Below, piece after piece: positions 27,285-34,509 of a stretch of DNA of 64,000 nucleotides. A program made the position numbers and the translations under genes. The stretch is from Alicyclobacillus sp. (GTDB taxonomy: Bacteria; Bacillota; Bacilli; Alicyclobacillales; Alicyclobacillaceae), in NCBI GenBank assembly GCA_023511295.1, contig JAIMBT010000016.1:1-64000 (forward strand), in the 5' to 3' direction. The notes beneath the pieces are model-generated. The model did no database searches and was not told where the DNA came from. It saw only the letters and a program-made list of their open reading frames with translations. Position 1 is the first letter of the stretch. Each line of letters opens with the position of its first letter.

Positions 27285-27416
27285 GTGCGGCGGCTCATCG
27301 TCGGCGGGCCGGAGCGTACCTGGATGCAGTCGGACGCGGCTCGAATTCAAGCCCGGGAGGTGCGCGGCGGTCGGGCGGACCCGTACGCGCGGGTCAGCGC
27401 GTCAGGGACTCGCTGA
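27285..27416 (+). CDS. Possible 43-aa basic peptide
   Basis: GTG 27285 is preceded by AAGGAGAGGGAGGTGG at good spacing, and an open frame runs to TGA 27414-27416, overlapping the 3' end of udk on the other strand by 23 bases. The product is Arg-rich (MRRLIVGGPERTWMQSDAAR...). No family recognised; it may be chance in GC-rich DNA, and the ribosome site is the only positive evidence. Confidence 0.25.
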   Translation: MRRLIVGGPERTWMQSDAARIQAREVRGGRADPYARVSASGTR

Positions 27417-28017
27417 GAAAGCTGCGGATGCGAGAGGTCAGCAGGCTGATGGCAATCTTGTTCTCGCCACCCTCTGGCACAATCAAGTCCGCGTACCGTT
27501 TCGACGGTTCAATGAACGCGTCGTGCATCGGCTTGACGGTACTCACGTACTGCTCGTAGACGGACTCGATGGTGCGGCCGCGCTCCTGGATGTCGCGCAG
27601 AACACGCCGCAACACGCGCACGTCCGCATCGGTGTCGACGTAGACCTTGATGTCCAGTTGTGCGCGAATCCGCTCGTCCACCAGCACGTGAATGCCTTCC
27701 AACACGACCACCGGCTTCGGCGGGACCGGGATGGTCTCCGGACGCCGGGCGTGCATCGCGAAGTCGTAGACCGGCATCTCGATGGCTGCTCCTGCCCGCA
27801 GGGCGTCGAGGTGCTGGCAGAGGAGCTCGTTGTCAAACGAGTCCGGGTGGTCGTAATTGAGCTGTCGGCGTTCGTCGAAGGTCAGCGGCGCGTGGTCTTT
27901 GTAGTAGGCGTCCTGGGACAGGAGTGCGACGTGCTTCGGACCCAGTGCATCGAGGATGGCGCAGGCGACCGTGGTCTTTCCGGACCCCGTGCCGCCAGCG
28001 ATTCCAACGGTCAACAT
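27394..28017 (-). CDS. udk: Uridine kinase
   Basis: 207 residues, ATG 28017 after GAAGGGAG. Walker A in GIAGGTGSGKTT; YDHPDSFD and PVYDFAMHAR for nucleoside binding; VVVLEGIHVL as Walker B region; lid with RVLRRVLRDIQERGR. It phosphorylates uridine and cytidine in pyrimidine salvage. Length and motif order are normal. Confidence 0.93.
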   Translation of the reverse strand: MLTVGIAGGTGSGKTTVACAILDALGPKHVALLSQDAYYKDHAPLTFDERRQLNYDHPDSFDNELLCQHLDALRAGAAIEMPVYDFAMHARRPETIPVPPKPVVVLEGIHVLVDERIRAQLDIKVYVDTDADVRVLRRVLRDIQERGRTIESVYEQYVSTVKPMHDAFIEPSKRYADLIVPEGGENKIAISLLTSRIRSFLSESLTR

Positions 28018-28092
28018 GGCGCGTACTCCCTTCGGCGGGCATCAACGTAGGAGTATACCGGTTTGCGGCGCCCGCCGCAACGACTCGCGGCG

Positions 28093-28962
28093 TTAGACGC
28101 GGCGCACTTCGTCCGCGCTCACGTGCAGCTGCACGTTGTCAATCAGCCGTGCCCTGCCGAGGTACGCCGCAATCGCCAACAGTACATATCCGTCCACCAC
28201 GGCCAGCGGCCGAAGAGACGTCCCATCCACCACTTCGGCGTAATCGAGGCGTACGGACGGGCGCTCGGCCACCGTTTGCACCATCGCTTCGCGGACCGCC
28301 TCTGGACGCCGCTCCCCTGCTTCGATGCGCTGCACCCCTGCCTGCAAAGCGCGGTACAGCACGGGGGCGTCGGCGCGCTCCGCCGGGGTCAGGTAGACGT
28401 TGCGGGAACTCTTCGCCAAGCCGTCCGGCTCTCGAACGGTCGGCACAGCGCGAATTTCGACCGGGATTGACAGGTCCTCCACCATCCTCCGCACGACGGC
28501 CACCTGCTGCGCGTCCTTTTGGCCGAAGAAGGCGACGTCCGGCTGGACAATCTGGAACAACTTGCAGACCACCGTTGCGACACCGCGGAAGTGGGTGGGC
28601 CGGCTGCGCCCGCAGAGGACGGCCGCCAGGTTTGGCAGGTTCACCTCGGTCTCCATCGGCCGTGGGTACATCTCGTCGACCGAAGGCGCGAACAAGAGGT
28701 CGCAATTTCCCGCCTCGAGCAGGCGCTGATCTCGCTCCAGGTCGCGCGGGTAGCGCGCCAGGTCCTCATTCGGCCCGAACTGCAGGGGGTTGACGAAGAG
28801 GCTCACCACCACCAGGTCGGTCTCTGCTCGGGCGGCCGCGACGAGACTCAGATGGCCTTCGTGCAGGTACCCCATCGTCGGGACGAACCCAATTCGCTGG
28901 CCTCGGCTGCGGGCCGCGCGCACCGCGGCCCGCACCTCAGCAATCGTGTTTACGACTTGCAT
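28093..28962 (-). CDS. panC: Pantothenate synthetase
   Basis: 289 residues, ATG 28962 with AAAGGAG upstream. Adenylate-forming motifs: PTMGYLHEGHLSLV (HIGH-like), FVNPLQFGPNEDLARYPRD, GQKDAQQ and SSRNVYL (KMSKS-like position). It joins pantoate and beta-alanine. Last gene of a panG-like/panB/panC operon; panD is not in the window. Confidence 0.95.
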   Translation of the reverse strand: MQVVNTIAEVRAAVRAARSRGQRIGFVPTMGYLHEGHLSLVAAARAETDLVVVSLFVNPLQFGPNEDLARYPRDLERDQRLLEAGNCDLLFAPSVDEMYPRPMETEVNLPNLAAVLCGRSRPTHFRGVATVVCKLFQIVQPDVAFFGQKDAQQVAVVRRMVEDLSIPVEIRAVPTVREPDGLAKSSRNVYLTPAERADAPVLYRALQAGVQRIEAGERRPEAVREAMVQTVAERPSVRLDYAEVVDGTSLRPLAVVDGYVLLAIAAYLGRARLIDNVQLHVSADEVRRV

Positions 28963-28996
28963 TGCCGTCCGCTCCTTTCTCTGTGGGATGGCCGCA

Positions 28997-29857
28997 TCAC
29001 GGTTCCGTCCGCTGAAGGCGCAGGTGCGCCTCGAGATGGGCGCGTTCCTCCGGCTTCAGGTGTGTGGTCTGGGCCTCGCCCGGGAAGGTGCCGGCGGCAA
29101 CGTCGGCCAGGTACGCCTTGGCGGCTTCCGTCACCACCTGGCCCAGGTTCGCGTACGGCTTGTTGTGCTTTGGGATGTACCCCGACGTGAGCCCCATCAT
29201 GTCGTGGAAGACCAACACCTGCCCGTCGCAGCCCGGTCCCGCACCGATGCCGATGGTCGGGATGCGCAACTGGCCTGAAATCCAGGCGGCAATCTCCGCT
29301 GGCACCATCTCAATCACGACGGCAAACGCACCGGCCGCCTCTAAGGCGAGGGCGTCCTCGCGCATGCGCTCCGCCGCTTCGAGGGTTCGGCCTTGGACCG
29401 CAAACCCGCCGAGGGCGTGCACGGATTGGGGCAGCAGGCCGATGTGGGCCATCACGGGAATCCCGGCTGTCACGAGGGCGGTCACAAGCGGCGCCAGTTC
29501 CTTTCCACCCTCCATCTTCACCGCCTGCGCACCGCCTTCTTGCAGCAGGCGGCCGGCTGCCCGCAACACCTCGTCTTGGGACAGGTGCGCGGTCAGGAAC
29601 GGCAGGTCCGCCACCACCAGGGCGCGTTTCGCGGCGCGGCTGACGAGGCTGGCGTGGTAGACGACGTCGTCCAGCGTCACGGGCACGGTGGTCGCATGGC
29701 CTTGGACCACCATCCCCAGCGAATCGCCTACGAGTAAGACGTGAATCCCCGCTTCATCCAACAGGGCGGCGGTCGGGTAGTCGTACGCCGTGATCATCGC
29801 AATCCGCTCGCCGTCCGCCTTCATCTTCAGCAGCGTGCGCACGGTCACCGGTTTCAC
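28997..29857 (-). CDS. panB: Ketopantoate hydroxymethyltransferase
   Basis: 286 residues, GTG 29857 with AAGGAGGTCG upstream. TIM-barrel motifs: MITAYDYPTA, VGDSLGMVVQGH (metal Asp), VKMEGG, HIGLLPQS and IGIGAGPGCDGQVLV. It transfers a hydroxymethyl group from 5,10-methylene-tetrahydrofolate to 2-ketoisovalerate. Its start overlaps the stop of the upstream reductase-like gene by 4 bases. Confidence 0.95.
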   Translation of the reverse strand: MKPVTVRTLLKMKADGERIAMITAYDYPTAALLDEAGIHVLLVGDSLGMVVQGHATTVPVTLDDVVYHASLVSRAAKRALVVADLPFLTAHLSQDEVLRAAGRLLQEGGAQAVKMEGGKELAPLVTALVTAGIPVMAHIGLLPQSVHALGGFAVQGRTLEAAERMREDALALEAAGAFAVVIEMVPAEIAAWISGQLRIPTIGIGAGPGCDGQVLVFHDMMGLTSGYIPKHNKPYANLGQVVTEAAKAYLADVAAGTFPGEAQTTHLKPEERAHLEAHLRLQRTEP

Positions 29858-30777
29858 CGTATCGACCTCCTTGCGGCGCCAGTGTCCTGGCGCTCGATTG
29901 CGTGCGGGTTGCGCTCTGTGGCGAGGATACTCGCCAGTTCCTCCGCAGCTCGTTGGGAAAGCCGCCCTTTCGCTGCGGCCAACTGCACCATGACTCGGCC
30001 GAGTGCGAGATACACGTCGAGGGCCACGGGTTCGTCCCGCAGCGCGGCGATGTGTCGCCGCACCGTCGCCGTATCCCCTCTATCCATGGGGCCGGTCAGG
30101 GCGGTCGGGAGCCCCAAGGTCGCGAGGTTGGCCAGGGCGCCGCGCAGCAGAGGTAACAAGGGGGCGACGCCGTCCGGCAGACCGGCCAGTTCCGCGGCCA
30201 CTGCGGCGAGCGCCGTCACGCCGCCGGCCGCGAGGACGGCTGCCGCATGATAGCGGGCTCGGTTGTCCGGCGAGAGCTCGACCGGCACGCCGTTCCAACG
30301 GGTGACCCAATCGCGTCCGCGTGCGACGGCTTCCGCATCCCCTTCGAGCGTGCAGTAGACACCTGCGAACAGTGCCGGACCGCGGCTTGGTTCGGCAAAC
30401 GCCTGCAGCGGGTGGAGCGCCAAGCGCAGGGCGCCGCTGCGGGCGGCCGCAGTGAGGACGTCCGCGCCGAGGGATCCGGCGGTGTGAACAACGACCTGCC
30501 CGCGCCGCACCGCGCCGGCATCGGCCAGCCACGCGGCCGTCTCCTCGATGGCGCCATCGGGTGTCGTGAGGAAGATGGCGTCGCATGCCCGAAGTGCCGC
30601 TGCGGAAGACGCATCCATCGGCTGAACCGGGCACGCGAGAGCCGACGTGAACGCCTGACTGGACGTGGAATCGGGACGTCGGCCGACGGCGGTCCATACG
30701 GTGCAGCCGATGGAGCGCAGGGTGAGCGCCAGCGCCAACCCCAGCTTTCCGGGTCCGACCAGCCCCATGCGCTCCAT
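29854..30777 (-). CDS. Rossmann/DUF2520 protein, PanG-like candidate ketopantoate reductase
   Basis: 307 residues from ATG 30777 (GGAGTGAGGTGG upstream; ATG 30810 is an alternative). N-terminal NAD(P)-binding motif VGPGKLGLALALTLRSIG, then FLTTPDGAIEETAAWL, VVHTAGSLGADVL and HPLQAFAEP, followed by an all-helical DUF2520 domain. This order matches the COG5495-type proteins, and PanG of other bacteria is an alternative ketopantoate reductase encoded with panB and panC. Its GTGA overlap with panB strongly ties it to pantothenate synthesis. The activity is inferred. Confidence 0.78.
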   Translation of the reverse strand: MERMGLVGPGKLGLALALTLRSIGCTVWTAVGRRPDSTSSQAFTSALACPVQPMDASSAAALRACDAIFLTTPDGAIEETAAWLADAGAVRRGQVVVHTAGSLGADVLTAAARSGALRLALHPLQAFAEPSRGPALFAGVYCTLEGDAEAVARGRDWVTRWNGVPVELSPDNRARYHAAAVLAAGGVTALAAVAAELAGLPDGVAPLLPLLRGALANLATLGLPTALTGPMDRGDTATVRRHIAALRDEPVALDVYLALGRVMVQLAAAKGRLSQRAAEELASILATERNPHAIERQDTGAARRSIR

Positions 30778-30976
30778 ACGAGCCACCTCACTCCATTCAC
30801 TGTCCTCCATGATACACCTCGGCGTGTCTCCTCCGCACCTGTCGGGGCATCGCCCATTTCGGTTCAGATGGGCCCGCGTCCTTTGCGCTGGGATGGCTTG
30901 AAGCATTTGTATACACCGTGCGGCGTCAAAGGACGCCCACCCCGAACATATCACGACTCAGAAAGGATGAGGATGT

Positions 30977-31099
30977 ATGTACGGTGTGTTTGGCGGTTAC
31001 ACGCGGTGGGCAGTTGTGTTCCTGATCATCTTCGTGCTGTTCTTCCTGCTGGTTCCGACATACACCACGACGTGCACCACGACCCCGGTGCAGCCGTAA
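30977..31099 (+). CDS. YjcZ-like 40-aa membrane peptide
   Basis: ATG 30977 after AAGGATGAGG; stop TAA 31097-31099. The product begins MYGVFGGYTRWAVVFLIIFV, a Gly/aromatic leader plus one hydrophobic helix, as in the small YjcZ-type sporulation proteins, and ends in an unusual Thr-rich tail (PTYTTTCTTTPVQP). A strong terminator follows 16 bases later, supporting a monocistronic gene. Assignment to the YjcZ group is by pattern only. Confidence 0.65.
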   Translation: MYGVFGGYTRWAVVFLIIFVLFFLLVPTYTTTCTTTPVQP

Positions 31100-31114
31100 C
31101 AGGCGCCTACGGAT

Positions 31115-31161
31115 GGCAGCGGGCGCAGAGGACAGCTCCCTCTGCGCCCGCTGCCGCTTTT
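31115..31161. terminator. Strong hairpin terminator
   Basis: A perfect 17-bp stem (GGCAGCGGGCGCAGAGG at 31115-31131 with its complement at 31139-31155), 7-base loop, then GCTTTT. It should terminate the 40-aa gene and could also stop the opposite transcript from 31246. Confidence 0.85.
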
Positions 31162-31245
31162 GGAGCGTACGCCGCGGCCTGGAGCACAGGCCGCGCGCCA
31201 TCAGACCCTGAGGCGCCAGCCCGTGGGCGACTCGGGGTTGTCAGG

Positions 31246-31629
31246 TCAAAACCAGAACGCGGAGCGGCCGCCACCCCAGCCGCCGGGGCCCATTCCCGTT
31301 GCGTACGGGTTGCCGTACCCCCAGCCGCCGGGTGCTGCACCGAAGCCGCCGCCGGGTGCACCCCAACCGCCGGTACCAGCGCCCCAACCTGGGCCGCCGC
31401 CCCAGCCGGCCGCTGCGCGGTTTCGCGCGCCGAACGCCCGCGAGCCGCCCCAGAGTCCCCACAGCATGAACAGCGGGAGAAAACACGTCTCGGGCTCCGG
31501 GTTCGATGCGCCGCTCGCGATGGCGTGTTGAAGGTCGGTGTGGACACGCTGCGCAGCGCCGGTCGGGCGTCGGGTCCGCATCCGCGGACGGGACGCTGAC
31601 GACTGTACGGATTGCTTCGCTTGTGCCAA
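31246..31629 (-). CDS. Gly/Trp-rich small protein (coat-like)
   Basis: 127 residues from TTG 31629, which has GGAGGG seven bases upstream; ATG 31644 is in frame but has a poorer site. N-terminal half polar and basic, a short hydrophobic patch (ETCFLPLFMLWGLWGGS), then about 60 residues of Gly-Trp-Gly-Ala-Pro repeats ending GGGRSAFWF. Composition is like small spore-coat or surface proteins. The opposite strand has a Pro-rich open frame over the same bases, so strand choice rests on the ribosome site and the aromatic C-terminus. Confidence 0.55.
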   Translation of the reverse strand: MAQAKQSVQSSASRPRMRTRRPTGAAQRVHTDLQHAIASGASNPEPETCFLPLFMLWGLWGGSRAFGARNRAAAGWGGGPGWGAGTGGWGAPGGGFGAAPGGWGYGNPYATGMGPGGWGGGRSAFWF

Positions 31630-31828
31630 TGCAAATCCCTCCATCGGTGAGTGTCCTCTGCAAAGAATATGCGGGGATGAGGACGTGCGCGTGGACAGAT
31701 GGCGGGTGTCCGCTCGCGCGTTTGGCGCTGAGCGCGCGCTGGTGTACGCTGGAAGGACGGCGGCCCCGCGCCTACGGACAGCCGTCAGCGCGGTGACTCG
31801 GTAGGAACCGGATAGGAGGCGGAGTGTC

Positions 31829-32275
31829 GTGACGGCGGAAGGTGGAGGTGGCGGGAGGATGCCTCCCGTGCGGAAGGTGATGATTGTCGAAGGGGAAACG
31901 GATCGAGATCGGGTCTTGCAGGTGCTGCGGGAGCCAGTCCACATCATCTGTACGGGCGGCACCCTGAGCTACGAGAAGGTCGAGGCGCGAATTGAACCGC
32001 TGTACGCCGCTGATTGCGAAGTGTACGTGCTGGTGGACGCCGATGCGCCCGGAATGAAGCTGCGCAACCAGCTCCGCCAAGAGCTCCCGCATGCCACACA
32101 CTTGTACACGCGCCGCATGTATCGGGAGGTGGCGGCGACGCCCCTTGACGTGTTGGCGAGCATCCTCGAAGCCGCCCATTTCGCCGTCGACGAAACGTGG
32201 CTCCAGGTGGCGCAACGCCCTCCCAGCCGCGACTGGCCGAGCGGTGTCGACGGTGCCGGCCGTCGGCGGCGCTGA
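31829..32275 (+). CDS. Small Toprim-domain protein
   Basis: 148 residues, GTG 31829 after AGGAGGCGGAG. Toprim signature: Glu in VMIVEGETDRD and DxD in YVLVDADAPG, as in YusF-like proteins and RNase M5. It lacks the C-terminal domain of RNase M5. Nucleic-acid binding or cleavage is expected, but no substrate can be named. Confidence 0.78.
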   Translation: MTAEGGGGGRMPPVRKVMIVEGETDRDRVLQVLREPVHIICTGGTLSYEKVEARIEPLYAADCEVYVLVDADAPGMKLRNQLRQELPHATHLYTRRMYREVAATPLDVLASILEAAHFAVDETWLQVAQRPPSRDWPSGVDGAGRRRR

Positions 32276-32323
32276 CCGAGCGAAGCGGTTCCGCTGGACG
32301 GGCTGCGCGGCTGACCCGGTCCG

Positions 32324-32332
32324 TGCTACAAT
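32324..32332 (+). promoter_or_regulatory. Extended -10 promoter for the ferritin-VIT gene
   Basis: TGCTACAAT, -10 TACAAT at 32327-32332; no convincing -35 and no Fur-box-like palindrome seen in the adjoining 80 bases. Confidence 0.4.
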
Positions 32333-32413
32333 GACGGACGAAAATGCACGTGAGACTGACAGGACGGCCCAACGAGCGGCAGAACGTTACAGGTGGCGAA
32401 GGGGCGGTGGAGC

Positions 32414-33580
32414 ATGGCGGAAGGCACGCGGGAAAGTCGAGATCACCAGTTGTTGAAACGGACACTGGAGGAGAACTGGCGGCGCGAGATGACGGCGGCG
32501 CGGCTCTACGAGCGGTCGGCGCAGGTGGAGCGAGACGCGCGCCGCCGCGGGATTTTGCAGCAGTTGGCGGACCTCGAGTACCGTCATGCGCGCATGTGGG
32601 CGGATCGCTTGCAGCAAGAAGGGGTGAACCCGGACACCCTGGCAGCCCCTGCGGTAGATCTCGGTCCGAAAGTCCCGCTGCAGATGCTCTTTCGCCAGAT
32701 TGAAGAGGTCGAGCACGGGAACATGGCGTGGTATCGGTCGCTCGAGAACGTGCTCGACGACGAGGCGTCGCTGCGAATCATCGAGCAAATCAACCACGAT
32801 GAGGCATCTCACCAGGAACTCGACGAGCTGTTCACAGAACCCGGGTCCGCGGAGAAGCGGCTGACGAAGCTGTGGAAGAATGAGCGGCACAACAGGGGCG
32901 CGGGAGACTGGGTTGGGGATGCCATCTACGGTGTCAACGACGGCCTCGGCGCCATCTTCGGCATCATCTCGGGCGTCGCGGGGTTCACGGCCAACACGCA
33001 GACGGTCCTGGTCAGTGGCCTCTTCGGAGCGCTCGCAAGCACCCTTTCGATGGGTGCCGGCGCGTGGCTGGCGACGAAGTCGGAGAACGAAGTGATGCAG
33101 ACCACGTTCGCGGAGGAGCGCGCGGAAATTGCTGAGGACCCGGACCACGAGGTCGAAGAATTGGCGCTGCTCTACCAGTTGAAGGGGTTTGATCCCGCTG
33201 AGTCGGACCGAATCGCCCACCAAATCGCACAGGACGACGAGCAATTCCTGAAGACCATGGTGCAAGAGGAGTTCGGGTTTCACGAAGCGAACCAGGGCAA
33301 CCCGTGGAAGTCGGCGGTGTTTGGTGGCCTTTCCACGTTGGTCGGCGGGGTCATCCCGCTCATCCCCTTTTTCTTCCTGCAGGGGTGGCCCGCCCTCATC
33401 ACCGCGGCCGTGGTCAGCATCCTTGCGCACTTTGCGGTGGGTGCCGCGAAGAGCCTCATCACGGTCCGCGGTTGGCTGGCGAGTGGTCTGGAGATGACCG
33501 CGGTGGGCGTCATTGTGGGCTTGGCCTCGTACGGCCTCGGCATGCTCGCTTCCGCGTTGTTTGGCACAACCATCGGTTGA
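32414..33580 (+). CDS. Ferritin-like/VIT1 fusion iron exporter (MbfA-type)
   Basis: 388 residues from ATG 32414 (GGGGCGGTGGAG upstream; GTG 32393 also open). The N-terminal ~150 residues are a rubrerythrin-like four-helix domain with Glu and ExxH di-iron ligands (NWRREMTAARLYE, LEYRHARMW, EEVEHGNM, HDEASHQELDE). The C-terminal ~230 residues are a VIT1/CCC1 transporter: GVNDGLGAIFGIISGVAGFT, GALASTLSMGAGAWLATKSE and three later helices. Characterised fusions of this kind in alphaproteobacteria export ferrous iron and protect from peroxide. Manganese is an alternative substrate. Confidence 0.88.
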   Translation: MAEGTRESRDHQLLKRTLEENWRREMTAARLYERSAQVERDARRRGILQQLADLEYRHARMWADRLQQEGVNPDTLAAPAVDLGPKVPLQMLFRQIEEVEHGNMAWYRSLENVLDDEASLRIIEQINHDEASHQELDELFTEPGSAEKRLTKLWKNERHNRGAGDWVGDAIYGVNDGLGAIFGIISGVAGFTANTQTVLVSGLFGALASTLSMGAGAWLATKSENEVMQTTFAEERAEIAEDPDHEVEELALLYQLKGFDPAESDRIAHQIAQDDEQFLKTMVQEEFGFHEANQGNPWKSAVFGGLSTLVGGVIPLIPFFFLQGWPALITAAVVSILAHFAVGAAKSLITVRGWLASGLEMTAVGVIVGLASYGLGMLASALFGTTIG

Positions 33581-33629
33581 CGGCGGACAACCCGTTCAGA
33601 CCCGAGACCGGTGCGGGTTCAGACGCAGG

Positions 33630-34376
33630 TCAGAGCGCGGTCAGGATGTCTGGCCCGTTGTCGGTGATGACGAGGGTGTGTTCGTACTGGATGCTCAGGC
33701 CGCCGTCTTTGGTGCGCACCGTCCAGCCGTCGCTGTCCACCTTCGTCTCGTACGTCCCGGTGTTCACCATGGGTTCAATGGTGATGGCGAGGCCCTTGCG
33801 AAGCCGGATGCCTTTGTGCGGCGGGCCGTAGTGGAGCACCTGCGGGTCTTCGTGCATCTCGCGGCCGATGCCATGTCCAATGTAGTCGCGCACGACGGAA
33901 AGCCCCTCGGACTCCACGTAGGTCTGGATGGCGTGGCCGATGTCGGACAGGTGGTTACCGACGACGGCCTGTTCAATCCCGACGAACAGCGCCCGATGGG
34001 TGACAACCATCAGGTGGCGGGCCTGTGGGCTGATGTCCCCGACGGCGTAGCTCCACGCGGAGTCCGCGTGCAACCCCTTGTGCTTGGCGACCATGTCGAC
34101 CGTAATGATGTCGCCGTCCTTCAGCCGGTAGGTACTGGGGAAACCGTGGCAGATGACGTCGTTCACCGACGTGCACGCTGCGAATGGGTAGCCGTTGTAC
34201 CCCTTCTGGGCAGGTTCCATGCCGTGCCGAGTGATGTACGACTCGACGAACGTGTCAATCTCAAGGGTCGTGATGCCCGGGCGGATGAACTTGGCCAGCT
34301 CGGCGTGGCACGCGGCCACCACCTTCCCAGCCTCGCGCATAATCTCAATCTCGTGTGGGCTCTTCGTCATAATCAA
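33630..34376 (-). CDS. map: Methionine aminopeptidase, type I
   Basis: 248 residues; TTG 34376 has GGAGG about nine bases upstream and gives MIMTKSPHEIEIMREAGK. Metal ligands: Asp in DIITVDMVAK and in DSAWSYAVGD, His in GHGIGREMHEDP, Glu in TIEPMVN and near the C-terminus. It removes N-terminal methionine from new proteins. Stands outside the usual ribosomal-protein cluster, so it is probably a second copy; this cannot be checked here. Confidence 0.93.
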   Translation of the reverse strand: MIMTKSPHEIEIMREAGKVVAACHAELAKFIRPGITTLEIDTFVESYITRHGMEPAQKGYNGYPFAACTSVNDVICHGFPSTYRLKDGDIITVDMVAKHKGLHADSAWSYAVGDISPQARHLMVVTHRALFVGIEQAVVGNHLSDIGHAIQTYVESEGLSVVRDYIGHGIGREMHEDPQVLHYGPPHKGIRLRKGLAITIEPMVNTGTYETKVDSDGWTVRTKDGGLSIQYEHTLVITDNGPDILTAL

Positions 34377-34509
34377 CCGGATGCGCCTCCTTCAGCCCGA
34401 GTCAACCCGATTCCTTCACTTTAGCACATCCCGTCGAACCTCTGCATCCGACGCCGGAAGCCCTAGGGCGGGTGCGCCGGTGCACACCCGCCAGACCCTG
34501 ATTCTCCCT

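Noticed and set aside
31160-31531. Pro-rich open frame on the plus strand opposite the Gly/Trp-rich protein
   Set aside because: The minus-strand frame has a better ribosome site and a more natural composition; the Pro-rich frame is its antisense image.
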